A stretch of 64,000 bases of DNA, taken from Tabrizicola flagellatus. Its GTDB lineage: Bacteria; Pseudomonadota; Alphaproteobacteria; Rhodobacterales; Rhodobacteraceae. The stretch is from positions 310,001 through 374,000 of the forward strand of contig NZ_VMDU01000002.1 of the NCBI RefSeq assembly GCF_008271465.1, written 5' to 3'. Positions 17,226 through 26,313 of the stretch are shown in pieces; position 1 is the first letter of the stretch, and each line of letters begins with the position of its first letter. Below the pieces are notes generated by a model. That model was not told the origin of the DNA. It searched no databases and worked only from the letters and a program-made list of their open reading frames with translations. Made by a program: the position numbers and the translations under genes.

Positions 17226-17249
17226 GGGGCACCGGATGAAAGGTGCCCC
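17226..17249 (+). promoter_or_regulatory. Inverted repeat abutting the start codon of the MsrQ-like gene
   Basis: GGGGCACC and GGTGCCCC form a perfect 8-bp inverted repeat with an 8-nt spacer that ends at the base before the ATG and includes the AAGGTG ribosome binding site. A TATATG hexamer overlaps its left edge. It could hide the ribosome binding site in RNA or act as an operator at the transcription start. Confidence 0.35.
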
Positions 17250-17855
17250 ATGACATTCCTCGGCCAGAAACCCTCGACTCTTGTCCTGTGGGTCGTGCTT
17301 GCCCTTCCCGCCCTTCCCCTGATCGGCCCCCTGTTCGCGGGCGACGCCCAGGCCTTCCACCGCCTTCTGCACCCGACCGGGGAATGGGCGGCGCGTTTCA
17401 TGATCATCGGCATGATGGCCTCGGGCCTGATGCTGCTGTTCAAGGGACGCCATTGGCCACGCTGGCTGGTGCATCACCGCCGCGACATCGAGGTCGCGGC
17501 CTTCGTCTATGCCGCGCTGCACACGCTGGTCTATGTCATCGACCGCGGCACGCTGGCCCGGATCGTCGAGGCCTTGCCCCATACCGAGATCTGGACGGGC
17601 TGGCTGGCGATGATCCTGTTCGTGCCGCTGGCCGTGACCTCGAACAACGCCGCGCAACGCTGGCTGCATGCCGGCTGGAAGACCCTGCAACGCCTGGCCT
17701 ATCCGGCCGCCGTCCTGGTGCTGATCCACTGGGCCGCCCTGCACAACTGGGGCAGCTGGCCGCCCGCGGCCATCCACTTCGGGCCGCTGATCGGTCTCTG
17801 GGCCTATCGCCTGTGGTACTGGTACCTGCGACCAAGTTCGCCGCAGCCCGCCTGA
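17250..17855 (+). CDS. MsrQ/YedZ-like ferric-reductase transmembrane protein
   Basis: A 201-residue membrane protein with about six hydrophobic helices. It fits the ferric reductase-like transmembrane domain family that includes MsrQ (YedZ), the haem b subunit passing electrons to the periplasmic methionine sulfoxide reductase MsrP. Candidate haem ligands are His residues in AALHTLVYV and VLIHWAALHNWG. The C-terminus RLWYWYLRP is typical of the family. No msrP gene is next to it, so either msrP is elsewhere or the protein serves another partner. The upstream neighbour ald ends 62 bp before. Confidence 0.7.
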   Translation: MTFLGQKPSTLVLWVVLALPALPLIGPLFAGDAQAFHRLLHPTGEWAARFMIIGMMASGLMLLFKGRHWPRWLVHHRRDIEVAAFVYAALHTLVYVIDRGTLARIVEALPHTEIWTGWLAMILFVPLAVTSNNAAQRWLHAGWKTLQRLAYPAAVLVLIHWAALHNWGSWPPAAIHFGPLIGLWAYRLWYWYLRPSSPQPA

Positions 17856-17862
17856 TGCGAAA

Positions 17863-17892
17863 ACGGTCCGCGGGATCGCCCCCGCGGACCGT
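17863..17892 (-). terminator. Terminator of mscL
   Basis: A perfect 12-bp stem (ACGGTCCGCGGG / CCCGCGGACCGT) with a 6-nt loop lies between convergent genes. On the minus strand it is followed by TTTT, so it ends the mscL transcript and may also stop the opposite one. Confidence 0.75.
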
Positions 17893-17910
17893 GCTGCAAA
17901 GCCTGCCGCC

Positions 17911-18291
17911 TCAGATGCGCGGGCGCGCCTTCAGTTCGGCGACGATTTCCTTCAGCAGATCGTTGTCCGACGGGCCGGCCGGCGCGGCAGGGGCCTCTTC
18001 CTTCTTCGGCATCAGCCGGTTCACGGCCTTCACGATCAGGAACACCACCCAGGCCACGATCAGGAACTTGATGACCGCGTTGATGAAGCTGCCGATGGCG
18101 AACTTCGCATCGCCGATGGCAAAGCCCCAGCCGGAAAAGTCGATCCCGCCCACGATCAGGCCGATCAGCGGGTTGATCAGGTCGTCCACCAGCGAGGTGA
18201 CGATGGCGGTGAAGGCCGCGCCGATGACAACGCCGACGGCCAGGTCAAGCACATTGCCGCGCGCGATGAAGGTCTTGAATTCGTTAAACAT
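17911..18291 (-). CDS. mscL: Large-conductance mechanosensitive channel MscL
   Basis: A 126-residue channel that opens under membrane tension to release solutes in hypo-osmotic shock. It has the family's N-terminal [24 protein letters not shown], with the pore-lining TM1, and a second TM ([20 protein letters not shown]), then a cytoplasmic helix ([14 protein letters not shown]). Length matches the family. It is monocistronic. Confidence 0.96.
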   Translation of the reverse strand: MFNEFKTFIARGNVLDLAVGVVIGAAFTAIVTSLVDDLINPLIGLIVGGIDFSGWGFAIGDAKFAIGSFINAVIKFLIVAWVVFLIVKAVNRLMPKKEEAPAAPAGPSDNDLLKEIVAELKARPRI

Positions 18292-18455
18292 TCCACGGTT
18301 CCCTTGTCAGCCCCGCCTTGACTGGCGGATTGGTCGGTTGTGCGGGCGCTCTGGCCCCCAGCGAATATCGCACAGGTTTTTCAAATGCTCGCGGGGAATT
18401 TCTGCGACTTCGCGCACATTCTGGAAATCTGTGGTGAGATTGTTGCCGTAGCGGC

Positions 18456-19403
18456 TCAGTTGCTGCGCGGGGCGGCGGCCCGGCGCAGGCGGTCGTTGAT
18501 CGCCCGGCCAAGGCCGGTGTCCGGCACCGGGGCAAAGGCGATGCGACCGCCGGGGCCGGCCAGCCGGTCGGCCTCGCGCAGGGTGGCGAAAAGCCGTGCC
18601 GCCGCCTCGACCAGGTCGCCGTTCTCGGACAGGGTCAGCGCCCCGCGCACCGGGCCGAAGCCCACCAGGATCTCGCCTTCCCGCGTCTCGGTCGCGTCGA
18701 GCCGCAGCGCCGCCTCTGGCGCATAGTGCGAGGCGAGCTGGCCGGGCGAGGTCGGCTTGCCTGCATCCCCGCCCGGGGACAGGGGTTCGCCAAGCGCGGC
18801 TTCCAGCGCCTCGGCCGGCACACCGCCGGGGCGAAGCAGCACGGGTGAAGGATCAGGCAGGACGATGGTCGATTCCAGCCCGACCGCGCAGGGACCTCCG
18901 TCCAGCACCGCCGCGATCCGGCCCGACAGGCCCTCGATCACATGCCCCGCCGTGGTGGGCGAGACCCGCCCCGAGGGATTGGCCGAGGGTGCCGCGAGCG
19001 GCCCGCCGAAGGCGCGGAGCAGCCGCTGGGCCAGGGGATGCGCCGGGATGCGGATGGCAACCGTCTCGAGCCCGGCCGTGACCAGGGGCGAAATCCCGGA
19101 ATCGGGTCGCAGCGGCAGGACCAGCGTCAGCGGGCCGGGCCAGAAGGTGCGGGCCAGGCGCCGCGCCTTCGGTCCGACCTCGGCGAAGTCCTCGGCCGCG
19201 GTAAGGTCGGGCAGATGCACGATCAGCGGGTTGAAGCTGGGCCGCCCCTTGGCGGCGTAGATCCCTGCGACCGCACGGTCCGATCGCGCGTCGCCACCCA
19301 GGCCATAGACCGTCTCGGTCGGGAAGGCGACCAGCTCTCCGGCCCGCAGAAGCTCGGCGGCCCGGGCGATGCCGGCGTCGTCCGGGGAAAGCATCAGGGT
19401 CAT
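18456..19403 (-). CDS. L-threonylcarbamoyladenylate synthase (Sua5-type)
   Basis: A 315-residue protein of the TsaC/Sua5 family, which makes threonylcarbamoyl-AMP for the universal t6A tRNA modification. The N-terminal YrdC domain contains VAFPTETVYGLGGDA, KGRPSFNPLIVH, APSANPSGRVSPTTA and GLESTIV. The extra C-terminal domain after the linker (GQLASHYAPEA) identifies the long Sua5 form rather than short TsaC. The start at 19403 was chosen because the family begins directly before the YrdC domain; the upstream frame (to 19493) has no family match. Confidence 0.93.
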   Translation of the reverse strand: MTLMLSPDDAGIARAAELLRAGELVAFPTETVYGLGGDARSDRAVAGIYAAKGRPSFNPLIVHLPDLTAAEDFAEVGPKARRLARTFWPGPLTLVLPLRPDSGISPLVTAGLETVAIRIPAHPLAQRLLRAFGGPLAAPSANPSGRVSPTTAGHVIEGLSGRIAAVLDGGPCAVGLESTIVLPDPSPVLLRPGGVPAEALEAALGEPLSPGGDAGKPTSPGQLASHYAPEAALRLDATETREGEILVGFGPVRGALTLSENGDLVEAAARLFATLREADRLAGPGGRIAFAPVPDTGLGRAINDRLRRAAAPRSN

Positions 19404-19504
19404 GGCTATGACGCAGCGTCCGGCTTGAAGGGCGATCCGAAAGGGATAGCGTTCGGTGCGGCCCTGCTTACGGCAGGGTCCGGTATTTGCCAAGGGAGGT
19501 GGCC

Positions 19505-21208
19505 ATGGCCTATCGCGCTCCGGTCCGGGACATCCGTTTCATCCTCGACCACGTCGTGGGCTTTGCCGAGGTCGCCGCGACCCCGCGCTTCCAGCACGCG
19601 ACGCCCGACCTGGCCGAGGCGATCCTGGACGAGGCGGGGCGGCTTTGTTCCGACGTGCTGGCCCCCATGAACCGGGTGGGCGACGTGACCCCGGCCCGGC
19701 TGGAGAACGGGGTGGTCGTGTCGCCGCCCGGCTTTGCCGAGGGCTATCGGGCCATCGCCGAGGGTGGCTGGGTCGGCATGGCGGCACGGCCCGAACATGG
19801 CGGGATGGGGCTGCCGATCTCGCTTGCCCTGTCGGTGGACGAGATGATGTCGGGCGCCTGCCTGGCGCTACATCTGAAGCCGCTGCTGAGCAAGGGTCAG
19901 ATCGAGGCGCTGGAGCATCACGCCGGACCCGAGATCCGGGCGCTGTATCTGCCGAAGCTGACTTCGGGCGAATGGTCGGGGACGATGAACCTGACCGAGC
20001 CGCAGGCCGGCACCGATGTCGGCGCGCTGCGGACGAAGGCGGTGCCGAACGGGGACGGAACCTATGCGGTGACGGGACAGAAGATCTTCATCACCTGGGG
20101 CGACAGCGATCTGACGGCCAATGTCTGCCACCTGGTGCTGGCGCGGCTGCCGGACGGTGGACCGGGAACGAAGGGGATCAGCCTGTTCATGGTGCCGAAG
20201 TTCCTGCCCGACGCTGAGGGGCGGCCCGGCGCGCGCAACAGCCTGCGGGTGGTGAGCCTGGAGCACAAGCTGGGCATCCATGGCAGCCCGACCTGCGTGA
20301 TGCAGTTCGAGGGCGCGACCGGCTGGCTGGTGGGAGAGCCCCACAAGGGCATGGCGGCGATGTTCACGATGATGAACAACGCCCGGCTGTCGGTCGCGGC
20401 GCAGGGCGTCGGTCTGGCCGAGGCAGCACTGCAGAAGGCGCTGGCCTATGCCCGGGATCGGCGGCAGGGGGCGACGCCGCTGTCGGCGGACGGAACGATC
20501 CTCGACCACGCCGATGTCCGCCGGATGCTGGCGACGATGCGGGCCGAGGTCTTCGCGGCGCGGGCCATCGCGCTGTCCTGCGCCAAGGCGATCGACATGG
20601 CGACGGCGACCGGGGCGGCGGAGTGGCAGGCGCGGGCGGCGCTGCTGACCCCGATCGCCAAGGCCCACTGCACCGACATCGCCTGCCAGGTGGCCCATCA
20701 GGGCGTGCAGGTGCATGGCGGCATGGGCTTCATCGAGGAGACGGGGGCGGCGCAGTTCCTGCGCGACGCCCGCATCCTGCCGATCTACGAGGGGACGAAC
20801 GGGGTTCAGGCGATGGACCTGGTCGGCCGCAAGATGGCCGATGGCGGCGAGGCCGCGTTCCGGCTGATCGACGAGGTCCAGCGCGGGGCCGAGGCGGCCC
20901 GTGCCCGGCTGCCCGATCTCGCGGGCGAGGTCTGGGCCGCGGCCGAGGCGCTGCGCGAGGGGACCGAGGCGATGGTGGCCCTGCCCCTGAACGACCGCTT
21001 TGCGGGGGCAGTGCCCTATCTGCGCGCCTTCGCCCGGGTGCTGGGGGCCGGGGCGCATCTGAAGGCCGCGCTGGCCGAGGACGACCGCGAGGCGCTGGCC
21101 CGGGTGATGATCCGGCGGATCCTGCCCGAACACGCCGCCCTGCTGGCCGAGGCCCGGGAAGGGGCGGCGGGGCTCTATGCGGTGGGGTCCGACGACCTGG
21201 CGGCGTGA
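19505..21208 (+). CDS. Acyl-CoA dehydrogenase (long DmdC/FadE5-like form)
   Basis: A 567-residue FAD-dependent acyl-CoA dehydrogenase with the extra C-terminal helical domain of the long family including DmdC. It starts MAYRAPVRDIRFILDHVVGF, characteristic of the group, with a GGAGG ribosome binding site 6 bp before the ATG. FAD/substrate segments are MNLTEPQAGTDVGALRT and GQKIFITWGDSD; the catalytic Glu lies in IYEGTNGVQAMDL near residue 430. It likely oxidises a fatty acyl-CoA or a methylmercaptopropionyl-type acyl-CoA. No partner gene adjoins it, so the substrate cannot be fixed. Confidence 0.88.
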   Translation: MAYRAPVRDIRFILDHVVGFAEVAATPRFQHATPDLAEAILDEAGRLCSDVLAPMNRVGDVTPARLENGVVVSPPGFAEGYRAIAEGGWVGMAARPEHGGMGLPISLALSVDEMMSGACLALHLKPLLSKGQIEALEHHAGPEIRALYLPKLTSGEWSGTMNLTEPQAGTDVGALRTKAVPNGDGTYAVTGQKIFITWGDSDLTANVCHLVLARLPDGGPGTKGISLFMVPKFLPDAEGRPGARNSLRVVSLEHKLGIHGSPTCVMQFEGATGWLVGEPHKGMAAMFTMMNNARLSVAAQGVGLAEAALQKALAYARDRRQGATPLSADGTILDHADVRRMLATMRAEVFAARAIALSCAKAIDMATATGAAEWQARAALLTPIAKAHCTDIACQVAHQGVQVHGGMGFIEETGAAQFLRDARILPIYEGTNGVQAMDLVGRKMADGGEAAFRLIDEVQRGAEAARARLPDLAGEVWAAAEALREGTEAMVALPLNDRFAGAVPYLRAFARVLGAGAHLKAALAEDDREALARVMIRRILPEHAALLAEAREGAAGLYAVGSDDLAA

Positions 21209-21305
21209 GTGTCCACGGTGGACATTTCCGGATAGCCTAGCGATTCCAGAGGGTTGTCCGCGGACGTTAGGGGTTTGTTAACCCGCCCTTCCGCCGGCCG
21301 TCCGG

Positions 21306-22160
21306 CTAGCGGATCAGCACCACCGGCACCTTGCAACTGCGGATCATCTCGGTCGTCGTGGAGCCGATGATCAGGCTGCGGATGCGCGAATGGCCATAGG
21401 CCCCCATCACCAGCATGTCGAAGCCGTCGCTGTCCACCATCCGGCCGAGCGCGGTTTCCGGCTGGCCCTCGACCACGGCGGTCTCGACGGCAAGGCCTGC
21501 GGCGCGCAGACGGGCGGCGGCGTCCTCCAGCCCCTTCCTCACCTCGGGCGTCGCCGTGCCGACGGTCACGACCTGCACCGTGAGACCGGCGAAGAGCGGA
21601 TCGCGCGCGACGTGATCGACAGCCTTGATCGCCGAGACCCCGCCGTCATAGGCGACCAGCACCTTCTGGATCGGCCGGAACGCCCGCGAGGCGACGAAGA
21701 CCGGAAGGTGGCTGGCGCGGACGATGCGTTCGAGGTTCGAGCCGAGATGCCCCTTTGCGAAATCCGCCGCCTCGCCGCGCTTGCCGATCAGGATCATCGC
21801 GGCATCGGCGCCCAGCTCGGCCACGGTTTCCACGAGGTCGCCATGGCGAAGGCGGGTGGTGATCTCGGCCACGCCGTCGCGGATCAGGATGGCATGGGCA
21901 TCTTCCAGGATCGCCCGGCCGCGATGCGCGACCAGCTTGGCGCGTTGCGCGTCCAGCGCGGCGAGTTCCTCCATCAGCGCGGTGCGGGCGCCAAGCCGGA
22001 TCGCGCCGGACAGGTCCCTGGTCTGCGCCCCCTCGCGCCGGCCGAGGACGTGCAGGAGTTCCACCGGCGCCCCGGTGCGGCCCGCGACCCAGGCGGCATG
22101 GTCGCAGACGCTGGCGGAATAGATCGAGCCGTCCACGAGGGCGATGATCTTCTGTGTCAT
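21306..22160 (-). CDS. Tandem-domain universal stress protein
   Basis: A 284-residue protein with two UspA domains (residues about 1-150 and 155-284). The second contains the ATP-binding type motif MGAYGHSRIRSLIIGSTTTEM; the first has a similar but less clear IGKRGEAADFAKGHLGSNLERI. The start at 22160 places MTQKIIALVDGS at the N-terminus. It lies 13 bp after the SulP transporter gene on the same strand and is therefore probably co-transcribed. SulP-Usp pairs are common; a role in adapting transport or bicarbonate/sulfate stress is speculative. Confidence 0.88.
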   Translation of the reverse strand: MTQKIIALVDGSIYSASVCDHAAWVAGRTGAPVELLHVLGRREGAQTRDLSGAIRLGARTALMEELAALDAQRAKLVAHRGRAILEDAHAILIRDGVAEITTRLRHGDLVETVAELGADAAMILIGKRGEAADFAKGHLGSNLERIVRASHLPVFVASRAFRPIQKVLVAYDGGVSAIKAVDHVARDPLFAGLTVQVVTVGTATPEVRKGLEDAAARLRAAGLAVETAVVEGQPETALGRMVDSDGFDMLVMGAYGHSRIRSLIIGSTTTEMIRSCKVPVVLIR

Positions 22161-22173
22161 GTCGGAATTCCCT

Positions 22174-23664
22174 TCAGTGGGCCAGAAGCTTGTCCATCGC
22201 GCCGGGCTTGTCGTGCAGCGCCAGCTTGTCAACGATGGTTTCGGAGGCGGTGTTCATGCCGACGATCTCGACCTCGGCCCCGTCGCGGCGGAACTTCAGC
22301 ACGGCAAGGTCGAGCGCCTGCACCGAGGAGATGTCCCAGATATGCGCATCGGTCACGTCGATGACGACGCGGTCCAGCGCCTCCTTGAAGTCGAAGGCGG
22401 CCATGAAATCCTCGACCGAGGCATAGAAGAGCTGCCCCTCGACCCGGTAGGTACGGGTGCGGCCGTCGGCGCTGGCTGTGCTGGTGACGCGGAAGAGCTG
22501 CGCGATCTTGCCGGCGAAGAAGATGCCGGAGAGGAGGACGCCAAGCAGGACGCCGATGGCGAGGTTGTGGGTGTAGACCACGGCGGCCACGGTCGCCAGC
22601 ATCACCACCGAGGAGGAGCGGGGGTGGGTGGCGAGGTTCCGGATCGAGGACCAGGAGAAGGTGCCGATCGACACCATGATCATGATCGCCACCAGCGCGG
22701 GCATCGGGATCCGGCTGACCCAGTCGCCGAGGCCCACGACCATGATCAGGAGGAACACGCCGGCAGCGAAGGAGGACAGCCGCCCGCGGCCCCCCGATTT
22801 CACGTTGATCATGCTTTGCCCGATCATCGCGCAGCCCGCCATCCCGCCGATGAAGCCGGTTGCGGTGTTGGCGAGGCCCTGGCCGATGCATTCCTGGTTG
22901 CGGTCGGATTTCGTGTCGGTCAGGTCATCGACCAGCGTCTGCGTCATCAGGCTTTCCAGAAGGCCCACCACGGCGACGGCCAGCGCATAGGGGAAGATGA
23001 TCTGGAGCGTCTGAAAGGTCAGCGGCACGTCGGGCAGCAGGAAGACCGGCAGCGTGTCCGGCAGCGCGCCCATGTCGCCCACGGTGCGCACGTCCCAGCC
23101 GAAGGTCATGGTCAGCGCGGTGAGGACGACGATGGTGACGAGCGGCGAGGGGATCGCCTTGGTCAGGTAGGGGAAGAGGTAGATGATGGCGAGGCCGGCC
23201 GCGACCAGCGCGTAGGTCAGCCAGGTGACCCGGGTCGGGTCAAGCTCGGGCAGCTGCGCCAGGAAGATGAGGATGGCCAGCGCATTGACGAAGCCGGTCA
23301 TCACCGATTTCGAGACGTAGCGCATGACGAAGCCGAGCCGGGCCAGCCCCATGGCGATCTGGAGAAGGCCCGCAAGGACGGTGGCCGCCAGCAGGTATTG
23401 CAGCCCATGGTCGCGGACCAGCGTGACCATGAGGACGGCGGTCGCGGCCGTGGCGGCCGAGATCATGCCGGGCCTGCCGCCCGCTATGGCGGTGATGACG
23501 GCGATGGAGAAACTGGCGTAGAGGCCGACCTTGGGGTCCACCCCGGCGATGATCGAAAAGGCGATGGCCTCTGGTATCAGGGCCAGGGCCACGACAAGGC
23601 CCGACAGGAGGTCGGGCCGGATGTTGCCGAGCCATTGGCTGCGGTAGGCGTCGAGTGAAAACAT
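22174..23664 (-). CDS. SulP-family anion transporter with STAS domain
   Basis: A 496-residue SulP transporter for sulfate, bicarbonate or a related anion. The first segments carry the sulfate-transporter signature ([27 protein letters not shown]), followed by about 11 further hydrophobic helices. The last 110 residues form a STAS domain ([34 protein letters not shown]). The ATG at 23664 begins [11 protein letters not shown]. It is transcribed from a good promoter with a structured leader (see neighbouring entries) and forms an operon with the Usp gene. The ion cannot be fixed from sequence. Confidence 0.9.
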   Translation of the reverse strand: MFSLDAYRSQWLGNIRPDLLSGLVVALALIPEAIAFSIIAGVDPKVGLYASFSIAVITAIAGGRPGMISAATAATAVLMVTLVRDHGLQYLLAATVLAGLLQIAMGLARLGFVMRYVSKSVMTGFVNALAILIFLAQLPELDPTRVTWLTYALVAAGLAIIYLFPYLTKAIPSPLVTIVVLTALTMTFGWDVRTVGDMGALPDTLPVFLLPDVPLTFQTLQIIFPYALAVAVVGLLESLMTQTLVDDLTDTKSDRNQECIGQGLANTATGFIGGMAGCAMIGQSMINVKSGGRGRLSSFAAGVFLLIMVVGLGDWVSRIPMPALVAIMIMVSIGTFSWSSIRNLATHPRSSSVVMLATVAAVVYTHNLAIGVLLGVLLSGIFFAGKIAQLFRVTSTASADGRTRTYRVEGQLFYASVEDFMAAFDFKEALDRVVIDVTDAHIWDISSVQALDLAVLKFRRDGAEVEIVGMNTASETIVDKLALHDKPGAMDKLLAH

Positions 23665-23790
23665 GCGAATTCCGTTCGGGGCCAGCCGCGTAAGGGGCGG
23701 CTGGTCGGTTGCGTGGGTCTGTGTGACGGTTGTCCGGCGGATCGGCGGCCGGAAGAGCCAGCCGGGAGTTGCACCCGGCTCCATGTTCGT
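23665..23790 (-). ncRNA. Structured 5' leader of the SulP gene (possible sul1-type motif)
   Basis: Between the predicted transcription start and the ATG lie about 126 nt that fold into at least two hairpins. Read on the minus strand, one is built on GAGCCGGG..CCCGGCT followed by GGCTC, and the other on CCAGCCGC..GCGGCTGG immediately before the start codon. Alphaproteobacterial SulP genes are known to carry an RNA motif called sul1. I could not match its consensus from memory, so the identity is a guess; the hairpins themselves are seen directly. Confidence 0.35.
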
Positions 23791-23797
23791 TGCCCGC

Positions 23798-23826
23798 GCT
23801 ATAGACGGGTTTCAGGGTAAAGCCAA
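23798..23826 (-). promoter_or_regulatory. Promoter of the SulP-Usp operon
   Basis: On the minus strand TTGGCT and TATAGC are separated by exactly 17 bp, placing the start near 23790 and leaving a leader of about 126 nt. Confidence 0.6.
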
Positions 23827-23835
23827 GGCGCGGGG

Positions 23836-24012
23836 CTAATCGAGTTGCCGCGCCTCGCTGACCAGCATGATCGGGATGCCGTCGCGGATCGGGAAGGCGA
23901 GGTGGGCGGCCTTTGAGATCAGTTCCTGCTTCTCGGCGTCGTAGGTCAGGACGGCGTTGGTCACGGGGCAGACGAGTGCCTCGAGCATGCGGCGGTCGGC
24001 GGGCTCGCTCAT
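23836..24012 (-). CDS. Trm112-family small protein
   Basis: A 58-residue protein of the Trm112/YcaR-like family: [18 protein letters not shown], then [20 protein letters not shown]. In bacteria the role is poorly defined; eukaryotic Trm112 activates methyltransferases. Here the second Cys pair usually binding zinc is absent. The ATG overlaps the stop of the LON-domain gene (ATGA), so they are translationally coupled. A longer reading frame in this phase (to 24525) is a shadow of the LON gene. Confidence 0.88.
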   Translation of the reverse strand: MSEPADRRMLEALVCPVTNAVLTYDAEKQELISKAAHLAFPIRDGIPIMLVSEARQLD

Positions 24013-24656
24013 TGCAGGATCTCCTCTTCGCCGCTGCCGCGCAGGGCGAATTCGATCAGGGTCACGATGGTCTCGCGCCGGGTCATCAGGGTCGGGGCTT
24101 CGAGGAGGGCCTGCTTGTCCTCGGGCGAGAAGGGGCAGAGCATGGAGAGCGAGTTGATGAGAAGCTCGGTCTCGGCTTCCTTGAGGCTGTTCCAGTCGGT
24201 CGAGAGGTTCAGCTTGGTGAAGTAGCGGCCGAGGAGGCCCATGAAATCCTCGCGCCGGAAGCCGGGGTCGTCCTCGGCGGGGCCGAGGTCGCGGGCGAAG
24301 GGGGCCCAGTCCACCAGGCAGCGGCGGTAGGGGGTGAAGCCCTGGACCTCTTCGCGGACGCGGTAGCGCGAGATGCCCGAGAGGGTGATCATGTAGCGCC
24401 CGTCCTCGGTTTCGGAAAAGCCGGTTAGGCGGCCGGCGCAGCCGATGGCCTGGAGCCGTTTCTCGCCGCCCGGGGTTTCGCGCGGCTGGATCATGCCGAT
24501 CAGCCGGTGCTTGGTCTTCATGCAATCCTCGATCATCGCCAGGTAGCGCGGCTCGAAGATGTGCAGGGGAAGCCGCGCCCGGGGGAGCATGAGCGCCCCG
24601 GGCAGCGGAAAGACCGGAATGGTGTCCGGCAGGTCGGCTGCGGTGATCATGGGCAT
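24009..24656 (-). CDS. LON peptidase substrate-binding domain protein
   Basis: A 215-residue stand-alone LON N-terminal domain protein with no ATPase or protease part. Family features are [26 protein letters not shown] near the N-terminus (partly quoted) and [10 protein letters not shown], with [15 protein letters not shown] following. The ATG at 24656 fits the usual family start. It lies 20 bp after cnoX on the same strand and overlaps the Trm112 gene, so cnoX-LON-Trm112 form an operon, which suggests a role in protein quality control. Molecular function of lone LON domains is not established. Confidence 0.88.
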   Translation of the reverse strand: MPMITAADLPDTIPVFPLPGALMLPRARLPLHIFEPRYLAMIEDCMKTKHRLIGMIQPRETPGGEKRLQAIGCAGRLTGFSETEDGRYMITLSGISRYRVREEVQGFTPYRRCLVDWAPFARDLGPAEDDPGFRREDFMGLLGRYFTKLNLSTDWNSLKEAETELLINSLSMLCPFSPEDKQALLEAPTLMTRRETIVTLIEFALRGSGEEEILQ

Positions 24657-24676
24657 CAGGTAGCCCGGGTCAGGGA

Positions 24677-25579
24677 TCAGGCAAATATCATCGACGACAG
24701 CTTGCGGCGGCCGGCGAGGACGATCGGGTCCTGCGGCTTCAGCGCCTCGAAGATGGTGAGGAGCTGGGTCTTGGCGGCGCCGTCGTTCCACTCGCGGTCG
24801 CGGCGGAACAGTTCCAGAAGCTGGTCGACGGCTTCCTTGGGGTTCCCGGCGGCCAGAAGGGCGGCGGCGAGGTCGTAGCGGGCCTGGTGGTTGTTCGGAT
24901 CCGCCTCGACGGCGGCGCGCAGGTCGGCCTCGGGGCCGGCGTTGGCGGCCTGTTTCGCCAGTTCCAGCTGCGCGCGGACGGCATCCAGTTCCTTGGACCT
25001 GCCGACCGGGCCGGGGGCAGAGGCGATGAAGGCTTCGGCCTGGTCGAGGTTGCCGAGCGCGATGTGTGCGCGGACGAGACCCGCGTAGGCGGTGGCGTTC
25101 TCGGGGTCTTCGCCCAGGATCGCGGCGAAGGTTTCGGCGGCATCGACGGCGGCGCCCTCGGCCAGCATCTCCTCGGCCGCCTTGATCGCATCGGCGAGGC
25201 CACCGTCGCCGGCGAGGGCCGAGACGCGGTCGATGAAGGCCTTCAGTTCCGAGGCCGGAACCGCGCCCTGGAAGCCGTCGACGGGCTGGCCCTGCCAGAA
25301 GGCATAGACGGTGGGGATCGACTGGATCCGCAGCTGCGCGGCGATGCGCTGGTTCTGGTCCACATCGACCTTGACCATGCGCACCTTGCCCCTGGCCGCG
25401 GTGACGGCGGCTTCGAGCATCGGCCCGAGCGTCCGGCAGGGGCCGCACCAGTTGGCCCAGAAATCGACGATGATCGGAACTTCGCGGCTGGCCTCGATCA
25501 CATCGGCCATGAAGGTGGCCTCGGTCGAGTCCTTGATCAGCTTCGCGTCGGCTTTCGGTTTTTCGCCCAGACCCAGCAT
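24677..25579 (-). CDS. CnoX/YbbN-type thioredoxin-TPR co-chaperone
   Basis: A 300-residue protein with an N-terminal thioredoxin domain (active site WCGPC, Cys45 and Cys48) and a C-terminal helical tetratricopeptide-like region (residues about 125-300) with repeats such as LGNLDQAEAFIA and NNHQARYDLAAALLAAGN. This architecture is CnoX (YbbN), a holdase that protects proteins during oxidative stress and hands them to GroEL. In some species it lacks redox activity; here both active-site Cys are present. GGAGG lies before the ATG. It heads the cnoX-LON-Trm112 operon. Confidence 0.9.
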   Translation of the reverse strand: MLGLGEKPKADAKLIKDSTEATFMADVIEASREVPIIVDFWANWCGPCRTLGPMLEAAVTAARGKVRMVKVDVDQNQRIAAQLRIQSIPTVYAFWQGQPVDGFQGAVPASELKAFIDRVSALAGDGGLADAIKAAEEMLAEGAAVDAAETFAAILGEDPENATAYAGLVRAHIALGNLDQAEAFIASAPGPVGRSKELDAVRAQLELAKQAANAGPEADLRAAVEADPNNHQARYDLAAALLAAGNPKEAVDQLLELFRRDREWNDGAAKTQLLTIFEALKPQDPIVLAGRRKLSSMIFA

Positions 25580-25639
25580 TCGGACCTCCGGAAGGATGTT
25601 TGTGCCTATATGGCCCCTGGGGCCGGAAAGGCCAAGGGG

Positions 25640-26197
25640 TCAGCCCCAATCGCAGGTGGCAATATGGTCGTTGACCATGCCGGAGGCCTGCATGAAGGCG
25701 TAGGTGATCGTCGGGCCGACGAAGACGAACCCCTCGGCCTTCAGCGCCTTCGACATGGCCTGCGACTGAAGGGTCTGCGCCGGGACCTCGGCCATGCTTG
25801 CCGGTCTTGGGCCGGGCGGCGGGGCGAAGGACCACAGGAAGGGCGAGAATCCCTCGCGCGCCTCGATCCGCAGGAAGGCCTGCGCGCCGCGGATCGCGCC
25901 CTCGATCTTGCCGCGGTGTCGGACGATGCCGGGGTTCTGAAGAAGGCGCGCTACGTCAGCCTCGCCCCAGGCGGCGAGGGTGGCGGGAGCGAAGCCTGCG
26001 AAGGCCGCGCGGAAGGCCTCGCGCTTGCGCAGGATGGTGATCCAGGACAGGCCGGCCTGAAAGCTTTCCAGAAGCAGGAGTTCGAAAAGCCGCACCGCGT
26101 CGCGTTCGGGCCGACCCCATTCGTGGTCATGATAGGCCTGGTAGAGCGGATCCGACCCGCACCAGGGGCAACGTGTCGAATTGACGGCATTTCCCAT
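25640..26197 (-). CDS. tag: DNA-3-methyladenine glycosylase I
   Basis: A 185-residue base-excision repair enzyme that removes 3-methyladenine from DNA. The N-terminal RCPWCGSDPLYQAYHDHEWG contains the first zinc ligands, and the C-terminal VNDHIATCDW supplies the remaining His and Cys, as in E. coli Tag. The central LLLESFQAGLSWITILRKRE is also characteristic. Length is normal. It is divergent from the EAL gene with 116 bp between them and lies upstream of cnoX on the same strand. Confidence 0.95.
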   Translation of the reverse strand: MGNAVNSTRCPWCGSDPLYQAYHDHEWGRPERDAVRLFELLLLESFQAGLSWITILRKREAFRAAFAGFAPATLAAWGEADVARLLQNPGIVRHRGKIEGAIRGAQAFLRIEAREGFSPFLWSFAPPPGPRPASMAEVPAQTLQSQAMSKALKAEGFVFVGPTITYAFMQASGMVNDHIATCDWG

Positions 26198-26277
26198 GGG
26201 CGGACCTGCGCAGACCGGAATCGGAAAATTGGAACAAAATACGAATATTGAGGGTTCGTTTACCCGTTCGACCCTAG

Positions 26278-26289
26278 CCTGTCGACAGG
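26278..26289. promoter_or_regulatory. 12-bp perfect palindrome upstream of the EAL gene
   Basis: CCTGTCGACAGG lies 24 bp before the EAL gene start in the tag-EAL divergent region. It could be an operator; no known regulator is identified. Confidence 0.3.
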
Positions 26290-26313
26290 ATTCGGACCGG
26301 GCGGGGGCACTGA

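Noticed and set aside
24009-25835. 608-aa continuous frame read as one large protein
   Set aside because: Only the last 215 residues form the LON domain. The upstream part is a shadow of cnoX, which has its own start and WCGPC motif in another frame.
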